A DNA stretch of 64,000 nucleotides, taken from the NCBI GenBank assembly GCA_015680685.1, contig MNCI01026199.1, forward strand, positions 432-64,431, given 5' to 3'. Source of the DNA: Gnetum montanum (taxonomy: Eukaryota; Streptophyta; Gnetopsida; Gnetales; Gnetaceae). The notes beneath the pieces were generated by a model that searched no databases, was not told the DNA's origin, and worked only from the letters and a program-made list of their open reading frames with translations. Of the stretch, positions 45,501 to 56,354 are shown piece by piece. The position numbers and the translations under genes were made by a program. Every line of letters begins with the position of its first letter. The stretch's first letter is position 1.

Positions 45501-45559
45501 GATAGCTAAATAGCTTACTACTCCCCCTTTAACTTGCTTGCCCTTATCAAGGTTTAATA

Positions 45560-46500
45560 TGCTAGCAATGAAAGCACAATCATCTTATGCTTTTGAAATG
45601 TCTTCATTGATGGATAGGTTTGATAAGCCTACCTTGTACCAACATTAATCTTCAAGGTATTCATGGCCCTTAAAATTTGGGCACCAGTTGCATTCTCTTT
45701 AATTTTTTTCATGCCTTTGTCTTCCTTGAGATGATGTTCTTCCTCCTCTTTGGAAGCCTCCTATTCCTCCTCTTTAGGAAGAGTTATTTTGGGATTTATT
45801 TTCTTGAGATGGCTGTGGCTAGCTTTAGAACCTATTTTATCCTCATCTTTCTCTTACTCTTGTTTTGCTTCCTCTACCTCTTTAAGTTTCATTAGAGTAG
45901 AAGGTTTAGTTTTGGTTGCCTTCGAATTCTAACTCATCAATGACTCTCATGTGGAGAAAAAGCTCAGGAATGATGAGGGTTTTGAGATTTTTTATGCTAA
46001 TGAGGATTATAATTATGGCTTTATGCTTGGGATGACTAAAAAGGACTTAGGTGACCTCTTTCATTCTTTTCTCCTCACTAGAACAAGCTTAAAATGCATT
46101 TAAGTCCCTAATAATATTATAAGTCCTCTCAAAGAAAGAATCAAGTGCATCACCTTTCATCATGTTGAAGTTCTAAAATTCAACCCTACTCTTCAATTGA
46201 TTAATTTACATAAGCTCACTTTCATCTTGATATTCTTGCACAAGTATATTCCAATAAGCTTTAGCATCTTCTTTGTTGATGATTTTGGTTCCAATTCTCT
46301 CACTAAAAGAGTTTTACATGATCATTTTGGCCAAGGCATTCTTCTTCTTATCTTTATTTTACTTTTTAGTATCTACTTTTTGGATGTATTACACATGAGA
46401 AGAGAGGTTCCTACTTTTTAAAAGTCTTGCTTCATAACTTCCAAGCATTCATTAAGCTCAAAAAAGCTCCTCATTGGCATGCTTTTATACATAAAATTCT
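45560..46500 (-). pseudogene. Copia gag (UBN2-type) with zinc knuckle
   Basis: Minus-strand translation gives KEDAKAYWNILVQEYQ, then KSRVEF, NFNMMKGDALDSFFERTYNI and IRDLNAF. This is the collinear pattern of copia gag (A...W..L...Y......L......M.......F......L). Near 45670 a knuckle-like CNWCPNFKGHEYLEDYCW is seen. Stops break the frame repeatedly. It forms the particle shell. Confidence 0.65.
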
Positions 46501-46559
46501 TGATTCCATAAAAAATGATAGAACACTTTGACACCTCTTCTAATATATTAGAATCTCAA

Positions 46560-46577
46560 CCAAATACTCCAATACCA
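46560..46577 (-). other. Primer-binding site, element 4 (initiator tRNA-Met type, decayed)
   Basis: The minus strand reads TGGTATTGGAGTATTTGG two bases after the LTR end. TGGTAT and GAG match the usual TGGTATCAGAGC of copia elements. The rest has diverged. Confidence 0.5.
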
Positions 46578-46579
46578 AA

Positions 46580-48067
46580 TGCCAAATATAGAAATGGAAA
46601 TAAGGTTCCTTTTTTCTTTTCGAAACTACCATTTGCTTCTAAAAGTTTGGCCAAAATTCCGATCATAACTAAGACCACAAGTAGTGGATTACTCATAGTA
46701 TTGCAAACCACAAGTTGTGGTCAACTCATGATGTTGATTAGAGGTCATGGTTAGCTTATGGTATGCCTTGGAGCCTAGGGCTTGGACTATAGGTGATGGC
46801 TAGCTTATGGAATATTGACCATGAGTTGTGAAGTGGTCATGGTTGCTTCACCATGGGTTGTGGTCAAGTTGTGATTGACATAAAAGTTTTTAAATTTCTA
46901 CCTCCAACCTCTAACCTCTAATTAATTTTTAATGAGACCATGAGTTATGGTTGACTCATGATGTAATACCACGACTTGTGGTAAAGTTATTATTACAAAA
47001 GACAAAGGTCTTTTCCTTTGAAAGATACCACAACTCATTGTGGGGTCATGGTATGGGCTCTGTGCAAACCACAAGTTTTAGTCAGCTCATGGTTTCGCAA
47101 GGATGCTAAAATTGATTCCAAAATGATTTTAGAACCAAGCTTGAAGACTTTACATGAGCAAGGATTAATGATGTCAACTTCTCTATTGTAAAACTGGTCT
47201 AAATGAGCTATGAGTTGAAGGCCTTTAATGTCCACAACAAGTGTGGGAGATGGATGAAAAATTTTCAGTAGGAATCTCTATATTTTTCTTCCAATGGATT
47301 CTTGAATGGCCAATAAACCCTCCTTCATCTTGAAATAGCTCCTTTGACCTATAATAAACAATGAGCAAACAAGAAGCAACAATGGAGATTGATCTCTAAG
47401 TAATATATTCTTCTTCTTTATTCTTGAATAATAACAAGATTGAAAATAAAATTGAAAAAAGGGTTGAAATTAATGAAACCTTGAGATGAAATTGAAATAG
47501 ATGAAACAACTAAAATGCAACAATAAGACAATGATATGGAGGCAAACTTCTTTTTTATTGCTTCAATTTTCAATCATACATGCTTCAATGGAATGCATCT
47601 TGGGTGTTTGCCTCAAGTTTGAGGAGAGTCCATACATAGAATAAATAGAAAAATGAGAAGGTGCTTAGAAGCATACTCAACTCTAATCATGACTACAAAT
47701 GATCCAACCTAATCACAACTAAATTACATGGTGATGATACTTGTCATCCCAACTCAATAACAAGTGCAACATATGTACTAGATGTTGTTCCAACAAATAG
47801 GGAATGATCACATGGTGTTTTGGATGGTTCCAATTATGAGATGTATGACATGTGATACTGGAGGATTCACATTTTGAATTCATTTGACTTTTTCTTCCCT
47901 CTCATTTTTGAAATACGAAAACTGTGTCATGTAACACATTACATGGAGACATGGACCCACATACTATATGTTTCATACAACATCATGGAAAATAAATCAA
48001 ACTGCTACAATGACATGAAAAATGATTTGATATGAGGAAAGCACACCGTAGGCTATAAATATTATCA
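46580..48067 (-). repeat. 5' LTR of element 4 (1488 bp)
   Basis: Plus-strand ends TGCCAAAT and AATATTATCA. Collinear with 36130-38231 except for a ~660 bp segment missing here, at the point reading AATGAAAC near 47475. The short-repeat array is at 46675-47100. Confidence 0.75.
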
Positions 48068-48101
48068 CCAACCTTTGCAATGAATTCATCTAATTGGAGT
48101 T

Positions 48102-48887
48102 TGATGAGTGGTGAGGTACCCCTACACTCAACCATATGAAACGATTGTAGCACGCATGATCCGGTCGAACTCCACAGACTAAGTGCCTACACGCCCCATG
48201 GAACACTTGGGGTTAATCATTTGTTGTCTTCCCAGACTTTCTTGTAGTTGTCACGGTGTATGGTTAAGTAAGTCTGAGGTATATGATTTTTATATCTTTT
48301 TATGTTTTATGTCTCCTATGCTAACAAGGTGAAGGGTTGAGAAACTAAGTACTAATTCTAACTAATGACTAAGTCTAAATTAACCTAGCGTTAGCATCCG
48401 TTCCCACTTACCGTACACACCTGGAACCGATGCAAGCGCAGCTACCAAATGCAAATCATTGTTGGAATCACCACGCGTAACGCACGTGCTCAAAGTGGTC
48501 ATACTGAGGCACTTAACTAGGAGGAAAGGGTTGAGAGAATCTAATCTAGCCTAAGTGCAATGAGCAACCAATTCCTTGACTAACCGTACACNNNNNNNNN
48601 NNNNNNNNNNNNNNNNNNNNNNNNNNNNNNNNNNNNNNNNNNNNNNNNNNNNNNNNNNNNNNNNNNNNNNNNNNNNNNNNNNNNNNNNNNNNNNNNNNNN
48701 NNNNNNNNNNNNNNNNNNNNNNNNNNNNNNNNNNNNNNNNNNNNNNNNNNNNNNNNNNNNNNNNNGATGAGGAAACAAGGGAGAGCCGCCTCTTATTTAT
48801 AGACTTGGCGACGGACCATGATATTGCGTATGGGATATCACATGGGAGGACGTGATATCGCGATGGCCACGATATCGCGTCTCATCA
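48102..48887 (-). repeat. Solo LTR with perfect target duplication GAGTT, containing a gap
   Basis: Plus-strand TGATGAGTGGTGAGGTACC to GATATCGCGTCTCATCA, flanked by GAGTT at 48097-48101 and 48888-48892. Same family as the LTR of element 1. Minus-strand TATAAATA at 48794-48801 follows the GATATC array. The N run 48592-48765 hides part of the middle, so the true length is unknown. Confidence 0.9.
48592..48765. other. Assembly gap (174 N)
   Basis: Unknown bases inside the solo LTR. The flanks match neighbouring parts of the LTR family, so about 170-300 bp of LTR sequence are probably missing. Confidence 0.95.
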
Positions 48888-48892
48888 GAGTT

Positions 48893-49107
48893 GTTAAAAT
48901 TTTGTACATTCTAGCATGGGAACATGTTTCGGGTACCTTAAAATAAGTTTTGGAATCATAAATTATTAATTCAAATTCAAAGCATGCATACAACTTTCTC
49001 AATTCATGAATGATTTAGGAAGAATTAGTCATAATGCTTAAAATAATTTAATTCAAAAATAATTTTATGGATGTTAGACCCTAATAAAGTCAAATTTCAT
49101 CATAATA
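48893..49107. other. Short spacer before element 5
   Basis: AT-rich, no feature recognised. ATGTTAGACCCTAATAAAG at 49071-49089 resembles the minus-strand LINE 3' endings near 11165 and 11682, but too little is left to call it. Confidence 0.3.
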
Positions 49108-49968
49108 TGACATCATAGCAACAACATCATATCAACAATGTCATTTATACGATGTCACCACTTATGCTACATCATTGTTGATACAATGTCTCAGAATGTG
49201 TGCAGCCCTATAAATATGATACTTGGATGCATAATCAAGCAACTTTTGATTCCAACTTGGATGCAGTTTCATTTCATAGTTGTAGTAGAGAGTGAATGCC
49301 CACTGTGTGATGTTAAATAGTTGACTGGAGTCTTTATTCGAGTAAATTGTACTTGGACACACTTTATGCATGGCAATAAAGATCGAAGTTGTTTTCCATC
49401 ATTGTATTATCACTTAGTTTTCTATATGATTACTTAGAATAATTTCCTTGTTTTCTTAACTAATACTCTATTTTTCCAAGTATTTCTCTTTACATGCTTC
49501 ATTAGTACAAGCGATATGGATACAACTAGTTTTGAGCATTAAGTGTAACTATCTGGTAACCCAATAGTGGCATTACTTGATTCGCTCAGTAGTAATCCCA
49601 CTTGGTAATCCCAGTGATAGCTACATAAGTCCAAGACATGAACAGTAGATCAGGAACAAATGTCCATCGCTCTAGGATAGAATAGATTTACATTTTTTTT
49701 GTTACTTAGCCTTAGAATTTAATATTCCCTTTCACCATTTTTATGATTAGGAGCATTAATGGCCAAGACAACATCAATTAATCATACACCTTACTAAGAG
49801 CTAAGCCATACACTTATACCTCACTAGCTTAAGGTGTGAAGATAGTGAACAAAAACTTAAAGTCAATTACTAGCATAATAACATTGCACATCTGCAAATT
49901 ACAATCTAGTCGTGCATGAACATTCATGACTTGTATGGTAGAGTGTTGCGATACTCCACTGTTCATCA
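49108..49968 (+). repeat. 5' LTR of element 5 (about 860 bp, left end tentative)
   Basis: The right end CTGTTCATCA at 49968 is fixed by the primer site. A candidate left end is TGACATCATAGC at 49108, by analogy with the TATA distance in element 2. U3 has GACATC/GATGTC words (49108-49190). TATAAATA is at 49209-49216. AATAAAG near 49376 and the TTGGTAACCCA / AATCCCAGTGAT words match the superfamily R/U5 region. Confidence 0.6.
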
Positions 49969-49987
49969 TTGGCTTCATTGTAGGGGA
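49969..49987 (+). other. Primer-binding site, element 5 (decayed)
   Basis: TTGGCTTCATTGTAGGGGA. After the first T, 13 of 18 positions match the tRNA-Asp complement. Position directly behind the LTR supports it. Confidence 0.65.
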
Positions 49988-50106
49988 TATATTAATGTGT
50001 TGAGTAATTGATTTTACAAAGTTCATTGTATCAAGAACCAAAAAGTTAATTGTCCTAATTTTTAAATAATTGTAACAACACACACACACACTTAACCACA
50101 CATCAT

Positions 50107-52560
50107 ACTCATAACATGACTTCAACTAAAGACAAATTATCACCTACCAAAGAGATGAAGATGGACAATGAAAGAATAAATGACGATGAAGACTGGAGTA
50201 TGCCTATGCAAATAAGAATCTCATACACTCATAATGATCCTTACTCTCTTGATTTCACCTTCATCTTGCATCAAGATAGGTAGATAAGATGGAGGAACCT
50301 ATAAGGCAACATCATTCTGCCTCCAGAGCCTTTAGCACCTACAATGCTTCAAACAACTTTAAGGGGAATAATTTGAGCCATGTGCAAGAAGGATATCATG
50401 TGACCAAACACATGACAAGGCCTTACCAACCCATAGAGGCACAAGTGCAGAGAGATGCTACTATGGAGACCAAACATGTGCACAACAAGGGAAAGTAGAT
50501 TAACTTTCCTATTATCCTAGAAGAGCTTGATGATGATGCATTTGTAGTGGAGAAACTCCATCAAGATCATGAAGTCCATTTCCAAATGCCTACCATTCAC
50601 TTAGAAGAACCTATCAAAGTGTAGTTACATTCAACCTTACTAAACACACCAGGAAGAGAAGAAATAGACTCTAAGTACAAGCAAGACTTAAGGCTAAGAG
50701 CTTCTACTAGAACACAAAGGAAAGAATAGTAGAGTCACAAAAGGAGAACTAGCCATCATCGTTCTCCCACTGCTTCATCTTCATCCTCATAATCATCAGT
50801 GGACTTTGATCTATGGAAACATAAGTATAGAGAGCATGATAGCAAAAGACATCAGACTCATGATTGACATGATTATCACCTAAGAAATTCTAATGAGGAA
50901 GATGAATACCATGAGCTAAGAAGAAACATGAATAGATGTGTAGAAAGAGAGAGGTATGAGTACCAAAGAAGGCACCACTACAACAGAGCATATGAACCCC
51001 ATGATCATGAAGAACCCCTTATGGAAACTTACAACATGATAAATATAAGGGAAGCTATCTACATTCTAACTAGGCATGTAAGGGACAATCGTATTAGCAG
51101 TTCGATATGAACAACATGCTAAGATTTGAAGGTGGATACAATGCAAATCCACAACACCACCTTCAAGCATTCCATGATGCTTATGCCCTACAAAACATAG
51201 ATAGTGACTATTAGAAACTTAAGTTGTTCCCTCAAACACTCATTAAGGAGGCAAAAAAATGGTACATATTGCTGGAACTAGAATTGATCAGAAGATGGAG
51301 TACCATGCTTGAAATTTTTAATGATAAATATCAAACCTAATCCCAAGTGTTCAATATTAGGAAACAAATCTAGGGCTAGAAGCAAGGGACCCATGAATCC
51401 CTTAATGTGACAATGGATAAATACTATTCACTTCTACATAGGTGCCTAGGCCACAGATTTTCCCAAAGGGAGTAGCTTAGGCACATTGTCGATGAGCTAC
51501 AAAACAAAACTAGGGAAATCCTTGGGGTTTATGCCCAAGGTAGATTGTCTGAAATGACCACCCATCATATTTAGAGACTCATTGATCAAGTGGCAAAGGA
51601 AGAGGGTGAATTAAGAAGAGAGAATCAGCCAAGGAGTAAAATAGATATCCATATTAGAAAGAGAGATGTACGGGTATGTGATCAGCAAGAAGAGGAAACC
51701 TTGGAGCAAGTAATATAGAAAAAGACACTACCTATTTAGAAATTTGTTACAGATATAACAAACAAGGTAGAAAAGATGTGGGATTTAGTGGATGAAAAGT
51801 TTGTAGTAGCTCTAAGAATTGTAGAGCAAAGAACTAAGAAAGCCTTTAGTAAAGGTAAGGAGAAGAAAAAGAAAAAAGATTTCAGATGAAAAGGAAAGGA
51901 AGCTTCAGTGGTGGAATGTTCAGAAATAAGCTCAAATGAGGAGGAAGGTTGGACTGTCTGCCAGTATGACCACCCTAAGGGTGTTTCCCAGTCATGGCAC
52001 ATTTGTAAGAAAATGGGGCATATGCCCTAAATCCAATATTCATCACGAAGCAAATGTCCAAGTAGTTACCTTGTCCTCAAGGTAACTACTGGAAAACCTT
52101 CCCACCAACCTATTTACCTAGTGGAGCTTATTCGTAGCCATAAGAGCAATATCATCAATAGCGGCAGCAACCACAATCATGGGTGATGCCACCACCATGA
52201 AAACAATACCCATATCAACAACTAGACCCTTATGGGTACTATGTTCAATGTTCGATTTCTCCAAGAAATGTAGTAGTTTAGACTTCTTAATACTATGCAC
52301 TGAAATACCATAGACCTACATCTCCAAAGACAAACTCCAATCAACATGTGCATCCACAAGTAGCTAGTTCTTTTAGTCAACCACCCAATCCTTTACCACC
52401 TATACCATCACTTGTAATGTAGGGAGAAGTGCCATCATAGCCCCAGCAAAAAAAATGCAACTAGGGCAATTAACATGCAGGAGGAGGCAATCATGAATGA
52501 ACCATAATCTAGAAAATGACCATTCTTCTAAGTGAGTCTAGAGAAGGTTCGAAAGATGGG
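50107..52560 (+). pseudogene. gag of element 5
   Basis: ATG 50107 starts MTSTKDKLSPT. The N-terminal part has SLDFTFILHQD as in element 1. An R/H/Y-rich stretch (50900-51010) precedes the capsid domain at about 51110-51560 (ANPQHHLQAFHDAYALQNID, KLKLFPQTLIKEAKKWY, LLHRCLGHRFSQRE, LGVYAQGRLSEM, QVAKEEGELRRE). Then follow VCQYDHPKG (about 51957) and a low-complexity tail. A frameshift near 51107 and many TAG/TAA stops break it. It is collinear with the other gag copies. Confidence 0.8.
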
Positions 52561-52679
52561 GAGCACATCTACTTCTACTTCATCTACATCCAATCATTCA
52601 AGAAATAACAAGCTTCCATCATTGTCCAATACAAATGTGACAATCGTGATGTTGACATAGACTATTACCCATTGGATCA

Positions 52680-53390
52680 AGGTACAAGTACTTCCTCAAA
52701 AATGAACAGACCCAAAAAGCTCCTTGGTATACCTTTAAGTAGCAAAGCTCTACTTGATTCTAGGTCAGGAATGAACCTAATATCATAAGATATGTATCAA
52801 GCCTGGAATCTACCACTGCTAAAGAAAACAACATTCAGTTAGAGCTTGCAAACTAGTCAATCATAGTTCCACTAAGACAAGTGGATCATGTGATCACTAC
52901 TATCAATGGCTGGTCCTACCTTGCTTATCTCTAGGTCATTCATGTAGGTAAAAACAAGAAAGAGTTCCCAATTATAATGGGAAGGGCTTGGCTTAATACT
53001 ATAGATGCTAAACTTGATATTAGAGACTTGTCCTTGGAAATTTCCAAGGAAGATGAAGCTAGGATTATTCAAAGACGCAGAGTTCCATGTATTGCATACA
53101 GTGATAACATGTGCAATTGTGTGCAAAAAGTATGGATAATCAAACAAAAAGATAATACAACATGTAATACAGATGTTGAAGAAATGTGTGTGAAAAAATG
53201 CTTATGTGTGGTAACAACTCAACAAGAAGACATCCAGTGGCTAATTATAGATAGTGAAATTGAATTAAGCATATACATGGAGCCCAAAAATCAACTAATA
53301 AGTGCCTACCTAGAAGAAGTCAACAAGTTAGAACAATTGAGAAGAAGATATTCCTATCCACATTCAGGTCAAGAAGAAGAGATAGAATGA
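52680..53390 (+). pseudogene. Aspartic protease and linker, element 5
   Basis: Near 52745-52790 the frame reads ALLDSRSGMNLIS. The catalytic D-S-G has become D-S-R. From 52977 an open frame of 137 codons starts MGRAWLNTIDAKLDIRDLSL, the conserved end of the protease region, then continues into an acidic linker toward RT. Elements 1 and 6 have the same MG.AWL block. Confidence 0.75.
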
Positions 53391-53399
53391 GGACAACTA

Positions 53400-54910
53400 G
53401 AGATCCTAGATAAAGTTGAGTGAGAACCATTGGAATTAAAGGTCCTATCAACACTTGAATATGCTTTCTTAAACAATCAAAATATTATCATAATTAATGC
53501 CAACCTATATAAAGAGCAAAAGAAGAAGTTGTTGGAAGTAGTTAACAACTAGCCAATAGTATTCGTGTGATCCTATGATGAGATCACAGGCATTAATCCT
53601 AGAATTTGTTAACATCAGATATATACTGATCCATTAGTAAAACTGCAACACCAATCGTAGAGAAGGCTAAACCCAAAACTCAAAGTAGTCAAGAAAGAGT
53701 TGGAAAAATTACTAAAGGCAGGGTTCATTTATCCCATTGCAGACAACAAATGGGTTAGTCCTTTGGTAATTGTTCCAAAGAAAGGAGGCAAGTGGAGAGT
53801 GTGCATCAACTTCTAATTGTTAAACTCTACTACATTTAAGGATTATTTTCCTCTACCATTTGTTGACCAAGTCTTGGATACTATTGTAGGACATGATTAC
53901 TATAGTTTTTTGGATGGGTACAATGGATATAGCTAGATCCACATTACACCTGAGGACTAAGAGAAGACAACATTCACCAGTCTGTGGGAAACGTTTGCTC
54001 ACAAGTAGATGCCTTTTGGCCTTTGCAATGCACCTACTACCTTACAAAGACTTGTACTCAAAACCTTCCAGAAACAAATAGAAAATGGTGTTGAAGTATT
54101 TATGGATGACTTTTCCATGTATGGGTTGGATTTTAAATAGGCACAAGACCGTCTAGAGCACATATTAAAAAGATGTGTAGAGACTAATCTAAAGCTCAAT
54201 TAATAGAAAATCCATCTTATGATCTAGGATGGGATTTTATTAGGACAAAACATTTTATAAAGAGGAATAGAAGTGGATCTTAACAAAATCAAAGTTATAT
54301 AGAATATCACCCAGAGGCCACAAATAATCAAAGATGTTCAATAATTTTTAGGCCATATAAGCTACTACAAAAGATTCATATAAAACTTTTCAAAAATTGC
54401 AAAACCACTACTTGAAGAAACTAAGAATGATGCACCCTTTTAATGGATTGAGTCATGTGAAAAGGCATTCAATACCTTAAAATAGAAATTGATCAAGACA
54501 CCAATCCTATAAGCTCTAGATTGGTCTAATCCTTTTCATATCATGATGGATGCTTCAAATTATGTGCTTGGTGTAGTATTGACATAGTTAGATGACCAAA
54601 AGAGCCGTACTATATACATTATGCCAACAAGAGCATCACCGAGGCACAACTAAATTACACCACAACAAAAAGGAGCTAATGGCAGTGATGTATGCACTTG
54701 AGAAATTCAAACATTATGTGCTCAAGTACCTTATTTATGTCCATACTCATCATATCATCATTCGTTTTCTTATGAACAAACCAATGATCAGTCCCCGAGT
54801 GAATAGATGGCTTGTTATCTTGCAGGAATTCGACATAACAATGATTGACAAGAAGGGCATAAAGCATGTTGTAGTTGATCACTTGTTAAGACTCAGATCA
54901 AACTCATAAG
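53400..54910 (+). pseudogene. Reverse transcriptase and RNase H, element 5
   Basis: Blocks in order: AGFIYPIADNKWVSPLVIVP, KKGGKWRVCINF, DYFPLPFVDQVLDTI, YYSFLDGYNGYS, MPFGLCNAPTTLQRLV and the catalytic VEVFMDDFSMYG (FMDDF at 54099-54113), then FLGHISYYKRFI. RNase H starts near 54545 (MMDASNYVLGVVLT) and includes KKELMAVMYALEKFKHYV in the frame from 54592. The catalytic FMDD is intact. Stops stand in conserved positions such as YS*I and PED*EKTTF, where element 6 has glutamine. The enzymes make and clean up the cDNA. Confidence 0.9.
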
Positions 54911-55019
54911 ACCATGTAGAACCATTGTCAAAATAATTCCCTAACAAAAATTTGTTTACTAAGAGAGTAATGGTTGTAGACTAAATAAGAAAGTCATGGA
55001 CAACTAATTATCTAACATA

Positions 55020-56224
55020 TCTAACAACACAAGAGCTTCCTATTGAGTGGAGGAAGAAATAGTAAGAGAAATTCCTTCATAAGGTGAAAATATTTGTGCA
55101 GATGGGTTAGTTCGAAGGTGTGTATTGGAATGTGATCAACAATGGATCCTATAGGATGCACATGAAGGCCCATATGATGGCCATTACACAGGATGTAGGA
55201 TGGCACTAAAACTGATGATGGTAGGCTACTTTTGGCCTATCATGTTCTGGGATGCCCATACCTTTACAAAATCTTGTGAAAAATGCCAAAAAGATGAAGG
55301 AATAATGGCCAAATATGAAGGGCCACAATAATGGATACAACCACTAGAACCATTTGATATATGGGGAATTAACTTTATGGGCCCCATCATACCAATGTCA
55401 AATGGGAAGACCTATATAATTGAAACCGTGGATTATTACACCAAGTGGACAAGGGCAACAATAGTCAAAGATTGTATAGCCAAAATAGTTGCCAAGTTTT
55501 TTCAACAACATGTGGTGAACTAATTTGATGTACCAAGAATGCTTATTTCAGATAATGAAACTCATTTTACCAATGCTACTTTTAGAAAGCTCATGCAACA
55601 ACTTGGGGTAAACCATAAGTTGACCACACCATACCACCCCCAAGCTAATGGCCAAGCAGAAGTAACTAACCATGAGATTACTATAATATTAACTAGGATG
55701 GTTAGTAGGTTTAGAAAGGATTAGAGCATCAAGTTGAATGATGATCTATGGGCCTATAGAATGAACTTGAAATTACCCATTGGTTATTCATCCTATGAGC
55801 TAGTTTACAAGAACTTACCCACACTACCAATCTAAGTAGAGCTTCAAACTCTAGCTACTACCAACCAACTGACCTAAACTTGAGCTTTACTGAAAGAGAG
55901 AGCCTAATGAATCTTAATCTGTTAGAAGAGAATAGGCTAGTAACACTTATGAGCATTGAGATCCATAAGAACTACTCCATGCATAGTCATGATGCTCGTA
56001 TAAGACAAGTATTGATACAACCAGGTGACAAGGTTCTCTATTATAACCCTAATCATGTTCAACAAAAGGCCAAGTTTCAAGCTCTTTGAAAGGGACCATA
56101 CATCATTCAGGAAACTTACCCTTGTAGTGCCATGTATATTCACCATTCGTCTAGCCCACACAAGCTTATCCTAGTAAACATCCAACAGGTTAAACTGTAT
56201 CATCAATATCCCAACTCCAAATGA
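55020..56224 (+). pseudogene. Integrase, element 5
   Basis: The zinc-binding HHCC domain lies at about 55155-55305 (DAHEGPYDGHYTGCRMALKL, then SCEKCQKDEG). The catalytic core spans about 55350-55730: VDYYTKWTRA, LISDNETHFTNATFRKLMQQ and TTPYHPQANGQAEVTNHE, giving the D, D and E residues. The C-terminal domain runs to about 56224 with PGDKVLYYNPNHVQQKAKFQ. Scattered stops. It would insert the cDNA and could have served the non-autonomous relatives. Confidence 0.85.
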
Positions 56225-56346
56225 GAGCCCACGTGCAGTATTCATAGACTTGGGGAATAAGCCCTAACATCAAATATCTAATGTCAGATCCAAGCCTTAA
56301 CGTCACATACCTAACATTGCAGTCGACACAAAATGATGATTCATCA
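56225..56346 (-). repeat. Truncated 3' LTR of element 6 at the junction with element 5
   Basis: On the minus strand it starts TGATGAATCATCATTTTG at 56346, after the polypurine tract. It contains repeats around GAYGTTAGG and TGACATTAGATATTTG, then TCTATGAATACTG, a mutated TATA box (56252-56264). The rest of the LTR is absent because element 5 integrase sequence begins. The left edge is approximate and could extend to about 56210. Confidence 0.6.
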
Positions 56347-56354
56347 TACCCCCA
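56347..56354 (-). other. Polypurine tract, element 6
   Basis: TGGGGGTA on the minus strand, abutting the LTR fragment, in the same conserved context as in elements 2 and 3. Confidence 0.75.

Larger units (their letters stand above)
36130..48067 (-). mobile_element. Element 4: Ty1/copia LTR retrotransposon with internal foreign DNA
   Basis: The minus-strand order is 5' LTR (48067-46580), primer-binding site, gag (about 46500-45560), protease (about 45475), repetitive DNA (about 45280-41300), integrase (41000-40370), RT (39890-38720), RNase H (38600-38250), polypurine tract, 3' LTR (38231-36130). Protease-integrase-RT-RNase H is the Ty1/copia order. The flanks are TCAAC (36125-36129) and CCAAC (48068-48072), four of five identical. 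Catalytic residues are altered in protease, RT and integrase, and frames are broken. Confidence 0.85.
49108..56224 (+). mobile_element. Element 5: Ty3/gypsy retrotransposon, plus strand, gag-pol
   Basis: 5' LTR (start uncertain, end 49968), primer-binding site, gag, protease, RT, RNase H and integrase all follow in Ty3/gypsy order. No 3' LTR is found: after the integrase stop at about 56224, sequence of the oppositely oriented element 6 begins. Stops are frequent, and many replace codons that are glutamine or tryptophan in relatives. It carries the pol that elements 2 and 3 lack and so represents the autonomous type, now dead. Confidence 0.85.

Noticed and set aside
45677-45932. Plus-strand hydrophobic frame (phenylalanine and leucine rich) as a membrane protein
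   Set aside because: It is antisense to the charged copia gag region. The minus-strand reading gives recognisable gag and knuckle motifs.
50080-50100. CA microsatellite as a meaningful element
   Set aside because: A short run of CA in the leader of element 5, common in plant DNA and without further context.
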